This document shows positions 8,362 through 17,936 of a DNA stretch of 64,000 bases, in pieces. The stretch comes from Candidatus Limnocylindrales bacterium (lineage in GTDB: Bacteria; Desulfobacterota; Binatia; UBA1149; CAITLU01). Below the pieces are notes generated by a model. That model saw only the letters and a list, made by a program, of their open reading frames with translations. It was not told the DNA's origin and made no database searches. Where the stretch lies: positions 1 through 64,000 of the forward strand of contig DATNBU010000045.1 of the NCBI GenBank assembly GCA_035571835.1, read 5' to 3'. The position numbers and the translations under genes are program-made. Position 1 is the first letter of the stretch; each line of letters starts with the position of its first letter.

Positions 8362-8384
8362 GCCGGCGTCTAAAGAGACGCCGG
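8362..8384 (+). other. Short hairpin after the Ca-loop protein gene
   Basis: CCGGCGTCT (8364-8372) pairs with AGACGCCGG, loop AAAG or similar. It has no T-run and precedes the stronger terminator; it may protect the 3' end of the message. Confidence 0.4.
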
Positions 8385-8410
8385 GGTTCGCCATCTCGCG
8401 TTTAGTGAAA

Positions 8411-8444
8411 CGGCCCGCGCTCCACAGGAGGCGGGCCGTTTTTG
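8411..8444 (+). terminator. Rho-independent terminator of the Hint/Ca-loop operon
   Basis: CGGCCCGC (8411-8418) pairs with GCGGGCCG (8431-8438), extended by imperfect GCTCC/GGAGG pairing around an ACA loop, and followed by TTTTT. Confidence 0.85.
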
Positions 8445-8727
8445 CCTGTGCGGCCGACCGTCGGACGTGTCGCGTCGAGCTCGCAAGCGCCGACGGTGCT
8501 CCAACAATCGCCATAGGGCCCGCGCGCCGGGTGCCGGCAGCTCGAGGTCGGGATCGTGTGACCGAGGCTACAGCACGGTATGTTCCGGCCAGAAAAAGCG
8601 GCATTCGGCCTTGATGGATCCAGCGCTATCCGTCATCGACGCTATCTTTCAAACAACTCGGTGGTGCGAGCCGTAACCCGCCGGTCGCTGACGGCGATCG
8701 CGCCATGCTGTTCGATGGAGGAGCTCG
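8445..8727. other. Non-coding gap upstream of the phospholipase D-like gene
   Basis: About 280 bases with no convincing gene. A ribosome-binding-like GGAGGAG sits at about 8717-8723, just before the next ATG (8728). No promoter motif could be fixed with confidence. Confidence 0.4.
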
Positions 8728-10416
8728 ATGCGCGTTCGAAAAGTGGACAACAACATCTCTGTGCACGCCGTCTCGGGGACCTACGTCGTACTTCTTGGCA
8801 TCGACATGAAGCAGGCCGACACGACTGGTTTGCTCGGATTCGCGATTCGACGGGCCGATCCGGTGGAGAACGAGGACTACTGGCTTCAAGGGATGCGGAC
8901 GTTCGAGGCTTCGTATCCGAATCCGCCCGACGGAGCGCTCGTTTCCACGCGTGACCATCCCGTGCAGGATTTTCTGTGGAGCGACTTCACTGCCAAGCCG
9001 GGGCGCAAATACACGTACACGATCGTTCCGGTGACCGGCAAGCCGAAGAAGCTGCTGCACGGCGCCGGGGTAAGCATCGAAGTGGAGACGGAATCGGAGT
9101 CGGACGGCGAGCATGCCATTTATTTCAACCGCGGCGTGATTGGCAGTCAGGCGTACGCCCGCAACTGGCAGGCGGCACCGAACAAGCTGAGCCCGATCGA
9201 AAAGGAAAAAGCGCTCGACTGGCTCTCCCGCGGTCTCGATGAAGCCGTCATGGCTCATATTGCCAAGGCGAAGGATGAGTCTTACGGGCTTCGCGCCGCC
9301 GTATACGAATTCGACTACGAGCCGGTAATCGAAGCTTTTCAGAAGGCGCACGCGTCATGCAGGAACGTTCAGATCGTCTACGACGCGAGGGTATCCAAAA
9401 ACAAGCAGGGAATCCCCGACCCCGAGGAGAAGAAGCGGGTAGCCCATGTCGAGGAGCTTCTGGACGAATACGGTTTAACCGATGTCGCGACGCCGAGGCG
9501 TGCGAGCCCGAGCTACATCGCCCACAACAAGTTCATCGTGTTACTCAAAGACGGCGCGCCGATCGAGGTCTGGACCGGCTCCACGAATTTTACGATGTCG
9601 GGTATCTTCGGCCAATCCAACGTCGGTCATCTCGTTCGTGATCCGGATATTGCCGCCAAGTACCTCGCATACTGGGAAACGCTACAGAAGGATCCGGAGA
9701 GCGATCCCCTGAAGGACAGCAACGAGCTGGCGACCCCGACTCTGACGGATTTTCCGCCGGAAAAGGGTACGACACCGCTCTTCAGTCCGCGCCACGGGCT
9801 TGCTCAGCTCAACTGGTACGGCGTCGCGATGGCCGGCGCGACCTCGGCGATGTGCTTTACGGGAGCATTCGGCATCAACAAGGTCTTTCTCGACGACTTC
9901 GAAAAGGACAAGGACTATCTCCGGTACGTATTCCTGGAGAAATGGGGAACTACCGCGAAGACTTCTCAGGAAACCGAGAAAGCGCTCAGCGACGACTTTG
10001 ATATTCAGGTTGCCATCGGAGCGACCCTGCCCGGTGAAGCGATCTCTCACTGGCTTGCAGAGCAGTCGAACACCATCAGTCGCAACATCAAATACACACA
10101 CACGAAGTTCATGCTCATCGATCCATTGAGTGACGATCCGATCGTCATCACTGGTTCGGCGAACTTCAGCGACGCGTCCACCAGCCAGAACGACGAGAAC
10201 ATGCTCGTGATTCGCGGCGATCTTCGCGTCGCGGATGTCTATCTCGGCGAATTCATGCGGCTATGGCGACATCACAACTTCCGCTACATCGTCACGACGG
10301 TCGATGAGGGAACAGGCGAGCCAAAGCACAACTATCTGCGCCCGAACGATACGTGGGCAGCGGATTTCTATGCGCCGACGAAGATCAAGACGAAGAGGCG
10401 CAAGATGTTTGCGTGA
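8728..10416 (+). CDS. Phospholipase D-like protein (two HKD-type motifs)
   Basis: A 562-residue protein without a signal peptide. The N-terminal ~115 residues look like an immunoglobulin/fibronectin-type beta domain (TYVVLLGID, GRKYTYTIVPVTGKPKKL). The rest is a PLD-superfamily pair. Motif 1 is AHNKFIVLLKDGAPIEVWTG followed by STNFT; motif 2 is THTKFMLIDPLSDDPIVITG followed by SANFSDASTSQNDENML. Both retain His and Lys plus the downstream Asn/Ser, while the Asp six residues on is partly displaced, as in the PLDc_2 group. Members act on phosphodiesters (phospholipids or nucleic acids). It stands alone between two terminators. The composition, somewhat richer in A/T and Lys than its neighbours, hints at transfer. 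Confidence 0.85.
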   Translation: MRVRKVDNNISVHAVSGTYVVLLGIDMKQADTTGLLGFAIRRADPVENEDYWLQGMRTFEASYPNPPDGALVSTRDHPVQDFLWSDFTAKPGRKYTYTIVPVTGKPKKLLHGAGVSIEVETESESDGEHAIYFNRGVIGSQAYARNWQAAPNKLSPIEKEKALDWLSRGLDEAVMAHIAKAKDESYGLRAAVYEFDYEPVIEAFQKAHASCRNVQIVYDARVSKNKQGIPDPEEKKRVAHVEELLDEYGLTDVATPRRASPSYIAHNKFIVLLKDGAPIEVWTGSTNFTMSGIFGQSNVGHLVRDPDIAAKYLAYWETLQKDPESDPLKDSNELATPTLTDFPPEKGTTPLFSPRHGLAQLNWYGVAMAGATSAMCFTGAFGINKVFLDDFEKDKDYLRYVFLEKWGTTAKTSQETEKALSDDFDIQVAIGATLPGEAISHWLAEQSNTISRNIKYTHTKFMLIDPLSDDPIVITGSANFSDASTSQNDENMLVIRGDLRVADVYLGEFMRLWRHHNFRYIVTTVDEGTGEPKHNYLRPNDTWAADFYAPTKIKTKRRKMFA

Positions 10417-10436
10417 TGGCATTGCCAGACCGGCGA

Positions 10437-10478
10437 CAAAAAAAGGGCCAGGTACGTGTGTACCTGGCCTCTTTTTTT
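10437..10478. terminator. Bidirectional rho-independent terminator
   Basis: Perfect 10-bp stem GGCCAGGTAC (10446-10455) / GTACCTGGCC (10460-10469) with a 4-base loop, an A-run on the left and T-run on the right. It lies between the converging phospholipase gene and ahcY and can serve both. Confidence 0.9.
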
Positions 10479-10497
10479 CCGAAAACGCGCAGCCGGT

Positions 10498-11865
10498 TCA
10501 GGACGTCCCGAACTCCCAGCTGCTCAGATACTTTTTCTGCTCCGGCGTCAGCTTGTCGATCGCGATGCCCATCGCGGCGAGCTTGAGCGATGCGACGTCG
10601 TCTTCGATCTGGCGCGGAACGGCGTGCACGCGGATGTCGAGCTTGCCTTTCTGCGCGCTCTTCCACGCCCATTCGGCAGCGAGTGCCTGCGTCGCGAAGC
10701 TCATGTCCATGACCGACGCCGGATGGCCTTCGGCCGCTGCGAGATTGACGAGCCGTCCTTCGGCAAGAAGGTAGACGCGCTTGCCGCCGGCAAGCACGTA
10801 CTCGTCGACGCAGTGCCGCAGGTTCTTGGTGACCTTCTTGGCGAGCTTGGTGAGGCCCTTGACGTCGATCTCGATGTCGAAGTGACCGGCGTTCGCGACG
10901 ATCGCGCCATCCTTGAGAAGGGGAAAATGCTTCTCGGCGATCGTGTGCATGTTGCCCGTCACGCTGACGAAGATGTCGCCTTCGCGTGCGGCCTTGGCCA
11001 TCGGCATCACGCGGAAACCGTCCATCGCGGCTTCGAGCGCCTTCATCGGATCGATTTCGGTGACGATCACCTGCGCGCCGGCACCGGCTGCACGCGACGC
11101 GAGGCCGCGGCCGCACCAGCCGTAGCCGATCACGACGAATACCTTGCCGGCCAGCAGCACGTCGGTCGCGCGGATGATCGCGTCGATCGTTGACTGGCCG
11201 GTGCCGTAGCGGTTGTCGAACAGGTGCTTGGTGTCGGCGTCGTTGACGGCGACGACCGGAATTGTCAGGCGGCGCTGCTTCTCGAGCGCCTTCAGGCGGA
11301 TCACGCCGGTCGTCGTCTCTTCCATCGACGCGACCACGCGCGACGCGTACTGCGTCATCGTCGTGTGCAGCAGCGTCACGAGGTCGGCGCCGTCGTCCAT
11401 CGTCAGGTTCGGCTGCCGCTCGACTCCGAGCTGGAGGTGGCGGTGATAGGTCTTGGAGTCCTCTCCGCGAATTGCCCACGTCGGGATACCATCGTCGACC
11501 GACAGCGTCGCCGCGACGTCGTCCTGCGTCGACAGCGGATTCGACGCGCACAGCGCGACGTCCGCGCCGCCGGCCTTGAGCGTGCGCATCAGGTTGGCGG
11601 TCTCGGCGGTCACGTGGAGACACGCCGTCATCTTCGCGCCCTTGAGCGGCTTTTCCTTGCGGAAGCGCTCGGCGATCAGGTTGAGGACCGGCATGTCGCG
11701 CGATGCCCAGTCGACTCGCTTCTTTCCGGCCGCGGCGAGTTTCGGATCCTTGACGTCGGAGGCTTCGGGTTTCTTTACCATGTTCTGTTTCCGCGCGGCG
11801 GCGCCCTGTGAAGTTGAGTTACCGGCATCGCGCGCTTCGCGTGCCTCTCGGTCGTTCTTGAGCAT
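10498..11865 (-). CDS. ahcY: S-adenosylhomocysteine hydrolase
   Basis: A 455-residue cytoplasmic enzyme that splits S-adenosylhomocysteine into adenosine and homocysteine, removing the inhibitor made by methyltransferases. Seen: VDWASRDMPVLN, CLHVTAETANLM, ALCASNPLSTQDDVAA, NDADTKHLFDNRYGTGQS, the NAD-binding VVIGYGWCGRGLASR and the closing EFGTS-like C-terminus. Start at ATG 11865 has AGGAGA about 11 bases upstream; an alternative ATG at 11781 would remove a Lys/Ala-rich N-terminal extension of 28 residues and would also give a normal-length enzyme. It lies 38 bases after metK on the same strand, so the pair forms a SAM-cycle operon. Identification is secure. Confidence 0.96.
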   Translation of the reverse strand: MLKNDREAREARDAGNSTSQGAAARKQNMVKKPEASDVKDPKLAAAGKKRVDWASRDMPVLNLIAERFRKEKPLKGAKMTACLHVTAETANLMRTLKAGGADVALCASNPLSTQDDVAATLSVDDGIPTWAIRGEDSKTYHRHLQLGVERQPNLTMDDGADLVTLLHTTMTQYASRVVASMEETTTGVIRLKALEKQRRLTIPVVAVNDADTKHLFDNRYGTGQSTIDAIIRATDVLLAGKVFVVIGYGWCGRGLASRAAGAGAQVIVTEIDPMKALEAAMDGFRVMPMAKAAREGDIFVSVTGNMHTIAEKHFPLLKDGAIVANAGHFDIEIDVKGLTKLAKKVTKNLRHCVDEYVLAGGKRVYLLAEGRLVNLAAAEGHPASVMDMSFATQALAAEWAWKSAQKGKLDIRVHAVPRQIEDDVASLKLAAMGIAIDKLTPEQKKYLSSWEFGTS

Positions 11866-11903
11866 GGGTTTTTCCGTCTCCTGGTGGAGGTCTGGTCGTT
11901 CGT

Positions 11904-13058
<1,155 letters not shown>

Positions 13059-13071
13059 GGCCGGCCTACGT

Positions 13072-13100
13072 ACCGGTCACACCGCGGGGGGTCAACCGGT
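13072..13100 (-). promoter_or_regulatory. Inverted repeat in the metK leader
   Basis: ACCGGT (13072-13077) and ACCGGT (13095-13100) can pair around a G/C-rich loop, 14 bases before the metK ATG, where a ribosome-binding site would be expected. It does not match a known SAM riboswitch class by eye. It could affect initiation. Confidence 0.25.
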
Positions 13101-13294
13101 GCTCTACCCCTTGGCCGCCTTCGTATAAGGGCCCATCTGCCGCGTCAGAAATCGGCTGCGTTCGGTCGACGTACGGGAAGTACGACTCCCTCTCTTCGCC
13201 GATTTCTTCCTTGCATCTGGACCCTTCTACGAAGTCGGCTTCGTTACGCGCACGCTCTCGGTGGCGCTTTGTTCTTTGCGATGGGGGTCGTGCT

Positions 13295-13567
13295 TTATTC
13301 GGCGAAGTTACGAGCGATGAGGTCGCCGAGGGTGGCTACGGCGGATTCGGCGTCGGTGCCTTCGGCTTCGACGATGATTTTGGTTCCTTTGCTTGCGGAG
13401 AGGGTCAGCAGGTCGAGGACGCTTCGGGCGTCGGCGACGCTCGAGCCGGCGCGGATCGAGACTTTGCTCGCGAAGGGCGTCATCGTCCGCACGACCATGG
13501 CGGCAGCGCGGACGTGCAGTCCGAGCTGGTTGCTGACGATGAATTCGGCGGTTGCCTTCTCGCTCAT
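13295..13567 (-). CDS. ptsH: HPr-family phosphocarrier protein (PTS-Ntr type)
   Basis: A 90-residue HPr-fold protein. The phosphorylation site is in NQLGLHVRAAAM (His18), slightly changed from the usual GLHARPA. The regulatory-serine region reads ARSVLDLLTLSASKGT (Ser49 in the position of Ser46). It relays phosphate from enzyme I to EIIA proteins. The ATG (13567) overlaps the rapZ stop as ATGA, and the gene ends the twelve-gene cluster. The cluster carries EIIA-Ntr but no sugar permease, so a regulatory nitrogen-PTS role (NPr-like) is inferred. No enzyme I gene is in the window. Confidence 0.92.
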   Translation of the reverse strand: MSEKATAEFIVSNQLGLHVRAAAMVVRTMTPFASKVSIRAGSSVADARSVLDLLTLSASKGTKIIVEAEGTDAESAVATLGDLIARNFAE

Positions 13568-14457
13568 ATCGACTCCTTGGAAATGTCGCGGTGACGCACG
13601 ATCACTGCGGCACCGTGCTGGCGCAATCGGCGCGCGCACTCCTCGACGATGGCCACCGAGCGATGCTTGCCGCCGGTGCAGCCGATGCCGACGGTCAGGT
13701 ACGCGCGGCCTTCCTCGGCGTAGTGCGGCAGCACGAAATCGAGGAAATCCATCAGCCGGTCGATGAATGCGCGGGTCAGCTCGTTCTCCAGCACGTAGCC
13801 CGAGACGGACGCGTCCAGTCCGGTCAGGGCGCGCAGCTCGGCGACAAAATACGGATTCGGCAGAAAACGCACGTCGAAGACGAGATGCGCGTCGACGAGG
13901 CTGCCGAACTTGAAGCCGAAGCTCTTGAGCGTCACGTTCGGACCGGTGTACGCGTCGCTGTCCTCGGCAAACGAGCGCAGGCGGCGCTTGAGCTCGTGCA
14001 CCGACAGCTCGCTCGTATCGATGACGACATCAGCGGCACGCTCGAGCGGCCGCAGCAACTCGCGTTCGGCACGGATGGCATCGTGGAGGTCGCGGCCGGC
14101 GCCGAGCGGATGCACGCGCCGGGTTTCCGAATAGCGCCGGATCAGCGTCTCGTCCGCGGAATCGAGGAAGACGACGGTCACGCGGTGGCCGGCCTTCTCG
14201 AGCGCTTTTCGTACCGACGGCCACGCGTCCACGTAGCCGTCGTCGCGCACGTCCATGCCGAGGCCGACTTTGGAGCGGCCGGCGTGCGAGCCGGCAAACA
14301 GCGCCACGAACTGCTCGACGAGCGCGCTCGGGAGGTTGTCGATGCAGTAGTAGCCGAGATCCTCGAGGACGTGGATTGCCGTGGAGCGGCCCGATCCCGA
14401 CATGCCGGTGATGACGGCGACGTCGACCTGGCCTGATGCGGCGGACGCGGACGTCAC
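13564..14457 (-). CDS. rapZ: RapZ-family nucleotide-binding protein
   Basis: A 297-residue protein of the RapZ/YvcJ family. In E. coli RapZ binds RNA and steers decay of the GlmZ small RNA, controlling glucosamine-6-phosphate synthase. Seen: GMSGSGRSTAIHVLEDLGYY followed by CIDNLP, where the Walker A Lys is Arg as in actinobacterial members; FLDSADETLIRRYSETRRVHP; and the C-terminal VGIGCTGGKHRSV signature. Start GTG 14457 overlaps the ptsN stop (GTGA). Located, as in many proteobacteria, between ptsN and ptsH in the rpoN cluster. Confidence 0.95.
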   Translation of the reverse strand: MTSASAASGQVDVAVITGMSGSGRSTAIHVLEDLGYYCIDNLPSALVEQFVALFAGSHAGRSKVGLGMDVRDDGYVDAWPSVRKALEKAGHRVTVVFLDSADETLIRRYSETRRVHPLGAGRDLHDAIRAERELLRPLERAADVVIDTSELSVHELKRRLRSFAEDSDAYTGPNVTLKSFGFKFGSLVDAHLVFDVRFLPNPYFVAELRALTGLDASVSGYVLENELTRAFIDRLMDFLDFVLPHYAEEGRAYLTVGIGCTGGKHRSVAIVEECARRLRQHGAAVIVRHRDISKESI

Positions 14458-15074
14458 GTCGTGCCCTTGCGGTCGGGGCCGCCGGAACGGACCGGAGGCA
14501 TGGCGGAGAGCGGCGGAGCGGGCGGCAACTGCGGCGACGGTTCCGACTGTCCGGACCGTTTCGTCTGGTCTGTCCGGTCCGTCTCGGTCGTCTGATCCGT
14601 CCCGGTCTGGGCGGCCTCGAGCTCGGCTTCGCGTTCGCGCAGAACCTCGAGGATCTGCTCGCGGGAATCGGCATCGACCAGGCGACTTCGCGTCACCGCA
14701 TCCGAAAGCACACGCGCGATATGCGCGAGCCATGCGACGTGCAGGGAAGGATTGTCGAGCGGCGACAGCAGCAGGAACAGAAGGCGGGTAGGCTTGCCGT
14801 CGAGCGAGTCGAACGCGACGCCGGCGGTCGAGCGGCCGAACGCGGCGATCGCTTCGCGCACGGGCGGCCTGGCGTGCGGGATCGCGATGCCGTCGGCGAT
14901 CGCGGTGCTGCTTTCCGCTTCGCGCCGATCGAGCTCGGCGACGACGGCAGGAGCGTCGAGGTCGGGACGCAATTCGAGGATCGGAGCGGCGAGCCGCGCG
15001 AGCACGTCGTGCTTGGACCCCGTGCCGACATCGAGAACGATGCAGCCCGGGTCCAGGATCGACGACAGGCGCAC
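14454..15074 (-). CDS. ptsN: PTS-Ntr EIIA protein with low-complexity C-terminal tail
   Basis: About 206 residues. The EIIA-Ntr/fructose fold is clear: a start like RLSSILDPGCIVLDV, the phosphorylated His in GIAIPHARPP, and LLFLLLSPLDNPSLHVAWLA later. The last ~60 residues are Thr/Asp/Gln- then Pro-rich (TGTDQTTETDRTDQTKRSG) and beyond the usual family length of about 150. Start taken at GTG 15074, which has GAGG 8 bases upstream and aligns with family N-termini; a TTG at 15101 would extend it into hpf. EIIA-Ntr acts as a regulator (potassium, nitrogen, envelope functions). It overlaps rapZ by GTGA. Confidence 0.92.
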   Translation of the reverse strand: MRLSSILDPGCIVLDVGTGSKHDVLARLAAPILELRPDLDAPAVVAELDRREAESSTAIADGIAIPHARPPVREAIAAFGRSTAGVAFDSLDGKPTRLLFLLLSPLDNPSLHVAWLAHIARVLSDAVTRSRLVDADSREQILEVLREREAELEAAQTGTDQTTETDRTDQTKRSGQSEPSPQLPPAPPLSAMPPVRSGGPDRKGTT

Positions 15075-15084
15075 CGGGACGACC

Positions 15085-15636
15085 TCAGGCGGTCGGGACA
15101 ATGAGCCCGTAGTGCCCGTCGCGTCGCTTGTAGACGACGCTGATCGAGCTGTTCGCGGAGTTGCGGAAGACGAGGAATTCCGAATGCGTCAGCTCGAGCT
15201 GCAGCACGGCGTCGTCGACCGACAACGGCTTGGCGACGAGCGTTTCGGTTTCGATGACCTTGGTCGCGCCCTGATCGCCGGTCTGCTGGACGACGTCGAC
15301 CGAAATCGTCGTCGCGATCTCGTGCAGGCTCGCGCGGCCCTTGCGGTCGTTGATGCGGTCCTTGTGCTTGCGAAGCTGCGCTTCGACCTTGTCGACGGCG
15401 AAATCGATGGCCGCGTACATGTCGGCGTTGTCGGCGTGCGCGGAGATGTCATAGCCGGCGGCGTGGATGTTGATCTCGGCCGTGCACTGCTGGCGATGGC
15501 GGTGGGAGAGGAGAATCACATGCGCCTCGACGGCGTTTTTCAGGTATTTTGCGATGATGCGCTCGACTTTCTCGACTGCGTAGTCCCGCAGCGCATCGCT
15601 CACATCCATATGTCGGAAAGTCACGGAAACTTGCAC
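15085..15636 (-). CDS. hpf: Ribosome hibernation-promoting factor, long form
   Basis: A 183-residue protein. The N-terminal S30AE domain begins QVSVTFRHMDVSDALRDYA and includes DISAHADNADMYAAIDFAVD. The C-terminal domain (about 125-183) has SVDDAVLQLELTHSEFLVFR and ISVVYKRRDGHYGLI, typical of long HPF that dimerises ribosomes to 100S particles. The start is GTG 15636, with AGGAG six bases upstream and an N-terminus matching the family; the ATG at 15675 would add 13 unmatched residues. Position next to rpoN is conserved in proteobacteria. Confidence 0.94.
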   Translation of the reverse strand: MQVSVTFRHMDVSDALRDYAVEKVERIIAKYLKNAVEAHVILLSHRHRQQCTAEINIHAAGYDISAHADNADMYAAIDFAVDKVEAQLRKHKDRINDRKGRASLHEIATTISVDVVQQTGDQGATKVIETETLVAKPLSVDDAVLQLELTHSEFLVFRNSANSSISVVYKRRDGHYGLIVPTA

Positions 15637-15671
15637 GGAATTCTCCTGAAGAGCGCGGGCTGTGGGCGTTT

Positions 15672-17174
15672 TCATCGGCGTCGGAAGCCGTTCTGGTCGT
15701 TGAGTGCGATCATTCGCTTGCGCTTGGACGAAGGAAGAATCCCCAGTCCTTCGCGATATTTCGCCACGGTACGGCGGGCGATGTCAATGTTTTCCCTGGC
15801 CAGCTGCTCGCAGATGTACTGATCGCTGAACGGCTGGCGCGGATCTTCCTTGGCAACGATGTCGAGGATCTTGCGGCGCACGCTTTCCGACGACACGTCT
15901 TCGCCGACGCTCGAGTGAAGGCTGCTCGTGAAGAACCATTTGAGCTCGTAGATCCCCTGCGGGGTATGCACGTACTTGCCGGACGTCGCGCGGCTGATCG
16001 TGGACTCGTGCATGCCAATGTCGCCGGCCACGTCCTTGAGCACCATCGGCCTGAGCGCGCTGACGCCCTGGATCAGGAAGTCGCGCTGATGACGGACGAT
16101 GCTCTCGACAACCTTTCGGAGAGTTCTCTGGCGCTGCTCGATCGACTTGATGAGCCAGCTCGCCGCTCGCACGCGTTCCTGCAGGTAGCCGGTCGCTTCG
16201 CCGCCGGCCTCGCGGCCCTTGATCATGCTGCGGTAGTACGAATTGACCTGCAGCGCGGGGATGCCTTCATCGTTGAGCGCAACCTGGAATTCGTCGCCGA
16301 TGCGCACGATGTACGCATCGGGCGTGATGTAGCGCGTCTCCGCGCCGCCGAAACCGCGTCCCGGACGCGGATCGAGCGAGCGGATGATGCGATGGGCTTC
16401 GACGATTTCGGCCGCGGTCGTGCCGAGCTCTTTGGCGACCTTGTCGTACTTCTGCGACTCGAGCTCTTTGAGATAACGGTCGGCGACCGCGACCACGTAG
16501 TCGTCGCTCTCGTAACCGATCAGCCGCAGCTGCACGAGCAGGCAGTCGCGAAGGTCGACGCTTCCGCATCCCGGAGGCTCGAGCTCCTGGACGATCTCGC
16601 GCGCTTCTTCGAGCTGTTCGATGGTGGCGCCCGACAGAAACGCGAGCTCCTCGACCGTGCACGCAAGATAACCGTCGTCGTCGAGGTTGTTGGCGATCAT
16701 CGTTGCGATGCGGCGCTCGTCGTCGCTCATCGCAAGCAGGCCGAGCTGGTCGACGAGCGCGTCGGCGAGCGTGTCTTCGCGGGCCTTGGCGTTCTCGAAG
16801 AGCCGGTCGCGGTTGTCGTCGCGGTCCGAGCCGGCGCCGACCGAGCCGTGGATGTCGGCCGAGTGGCGGTCGAGGTATTCGTCGATGTCGAGCTGGCCGA
16901 CTTCCTGCGCGCTCTCGGGCTCGCGCTCATTGGTGACGGCGACCCCGTCGGGGCTTTCGCTCTCGGAGACTTCAAGGTCCCCGGTGCGCTGCTCGACGCG
17001 TTCGGGGACGGCGTCCATGATCTCCTCGAGCACCGGGTTCTGGCAGAGCTCGTCGGCGATCATCACCTCGAGCTCGGGACGCGACAGCTGCAGGATCTTG
17101 ATCGCAAGGCGCAGCTGCGGCGTCATCCGCAGCTGCAGGCTTTGTTTGAGCAGTAGTCGTTGCTCGAGTCCCAT
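15672..17174 (-). CDS. rpoN: RNA polymerase sigma-54 factor
   Basis: A 500-residue sigma-54. The Gln/Leu-rich region I is seen (MGLEQRLLLKQSLQLRMTPQ, then ILQLSRPELE), an acidic region II around residues 70-130, the core-binding region, the helix-turn-helix DVAGDIGMHESTISRATSGK that reads the -12 element, and the RpoN box ARRTVAKYRE that reads the -24 element. It directs transcription that depends on AAA+ activators; one such activator is encoded at 48209-49588 and three sigma-54-like promoters are visible in this window. Confidence 0.97.
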   Translation of the reverse strand: MGLEQRLLLKQSLQLRMTPQLRLAIKILQLSRPELEVMIADELCQNPVLEEIMDAVPERVEQRTGDLEVSESESPDGVAVTNEREPESAQEVGQLDIDEYLDRHSADIHGSVGAGSDRDDNRDRLFENAKAREDTLADALVDQLGLLAMSDDERRIATMIANNLDDDGYLACTVEELAFLSGATIEQLEEAREIVQELEPPGCGSVDLRDCLLVQLRLIGYESDDYVVAVADRYLKELESQKYDKVAKELGTTAAEIVEAHRIIRSLDPRPGRGFGGAETRYITPDAYIVRIGDEFQVALNDEGIPALQVNSYYRSMIKGREAGGEATGYLQERVRAASWLIKSIEQRQRTLRKVVESIVRHQRDFLIQGVSALRPMVLKDVAGDIGMHESTISRATSGKYVHTPQGIYELKWFFTSSLHSSVGEDVSSESVRRKILDIVAKEDPRQPFSDQYICEQLARENIDIARRTVAKYREGLGILPSSKRKRMIALNDQNGFRRR

Positions 17175-17201
17175 CCTTTTTTCGCGCGACGCTTCGAGTC
17201 G

Positions 17202-17936
17202 TCAGAGCCGGAAACGTTCGCCGAGGTATATCTCGCGCGCCTGCCGGCTCGAAGCGATCGACTCGGGGCTGCCCTCCTCGAGGATCCGCCCTTCGTTGAG
17301 GATGTACGCCCTGTCGCAGATGCCAAGGGTCTCGCGGACGTTGTGGTCGGTGATCAGCACGCCGATTCCGCGTTCCCGGAGCTGCGCAATGATGCTTTGG
17401 ATGTCGATAACCGCAATCGGGTCCACGCCGGCGAACGGCTCGTCGAGCAGCATGAACTTGGGCGAAATGACGAGCGCCCGGGCGATTTCGACGCGCCGCC
17501 TCTCGCCGCCCGACAGCGCCGCGCCCATTGTCTTGCGGACGTGCGTTACGCCGAGCTCCTCGAGCAGAGTCTCGAGGCGTTCGCGCCGCTCGGCTTCGTC
17601 GATATCGAGAGTTTCCAGGATTGCGAGAAGATTGTCCTCGACGCTGAGGCGCCGGAAGACCGAGGGTTCCTGCGGAAGGTATCCGATGCCGGCGCGCGCC
17701 CGTTCGTACATCGCAAGGCCGGAGATCGCTCGGTCTCCGAGCATTACCGAGCCTTCGTCGGCCTTCTCGAAACCGACGACGATGTGGAACGTGGTGGTCT
17801 TGCCGGCTCCGTTCGGACCGAGCAGGCCGACGACCTCGCCCTGCTGAATTTCGAGCGACAGGTGGTCGACGACCGTACGGGCACCGTAGCGCTTGACGAT
17901 GTCGCGTGCCGACAGACGAATGGGGGCGGTCGTCAC
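17202..17936 (-). CDS. lptB: LPS export ABC transporter ATP-binding protein
   Basis: A 244-residue ABC ATPase powering LPS transport with LptFG. Walker A is [11 protein letters not shown], the Q-loop region is [17 protein letters not shown] (LptB-typical), the signature is [15 protein letters not shown], Walker B is [16 protein letters not shown], and the switch His is in [10 protein letters not shown]. Start GTG 17936 overlaps the lptA stop (GTGA). Neighbouring lptC, lptA and rpoN confirm the assignment. Confidence 0.96.
   Translation of the reverse strand: MTTAPIRLSARDIVKRYGARTVVDHLSLEIQQGEVVGLLGPNGAGKTTTFHIVVGFEKADEGSVMLGDRAISGLAMYERARAGIGYLPQEPSVFRRLSVEDNLLAILETLDIDEAERRERLETLLEELGVTHVRKTMGAALSGGERRRVEIARALVISPKFMLLDEPFAGVDPIAVIDIQSIIAQLRERGIGVLITDHNVRETLGICDRAYILNEGRILEEGSPESIASSRQAREIYLGERFRL

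Noticed and set aside
13059-13294. SAM riboswitch or small RNA upstream of metK
   Set aside because: Only a short inverted repeat is visible; no known class consensus could be matched.
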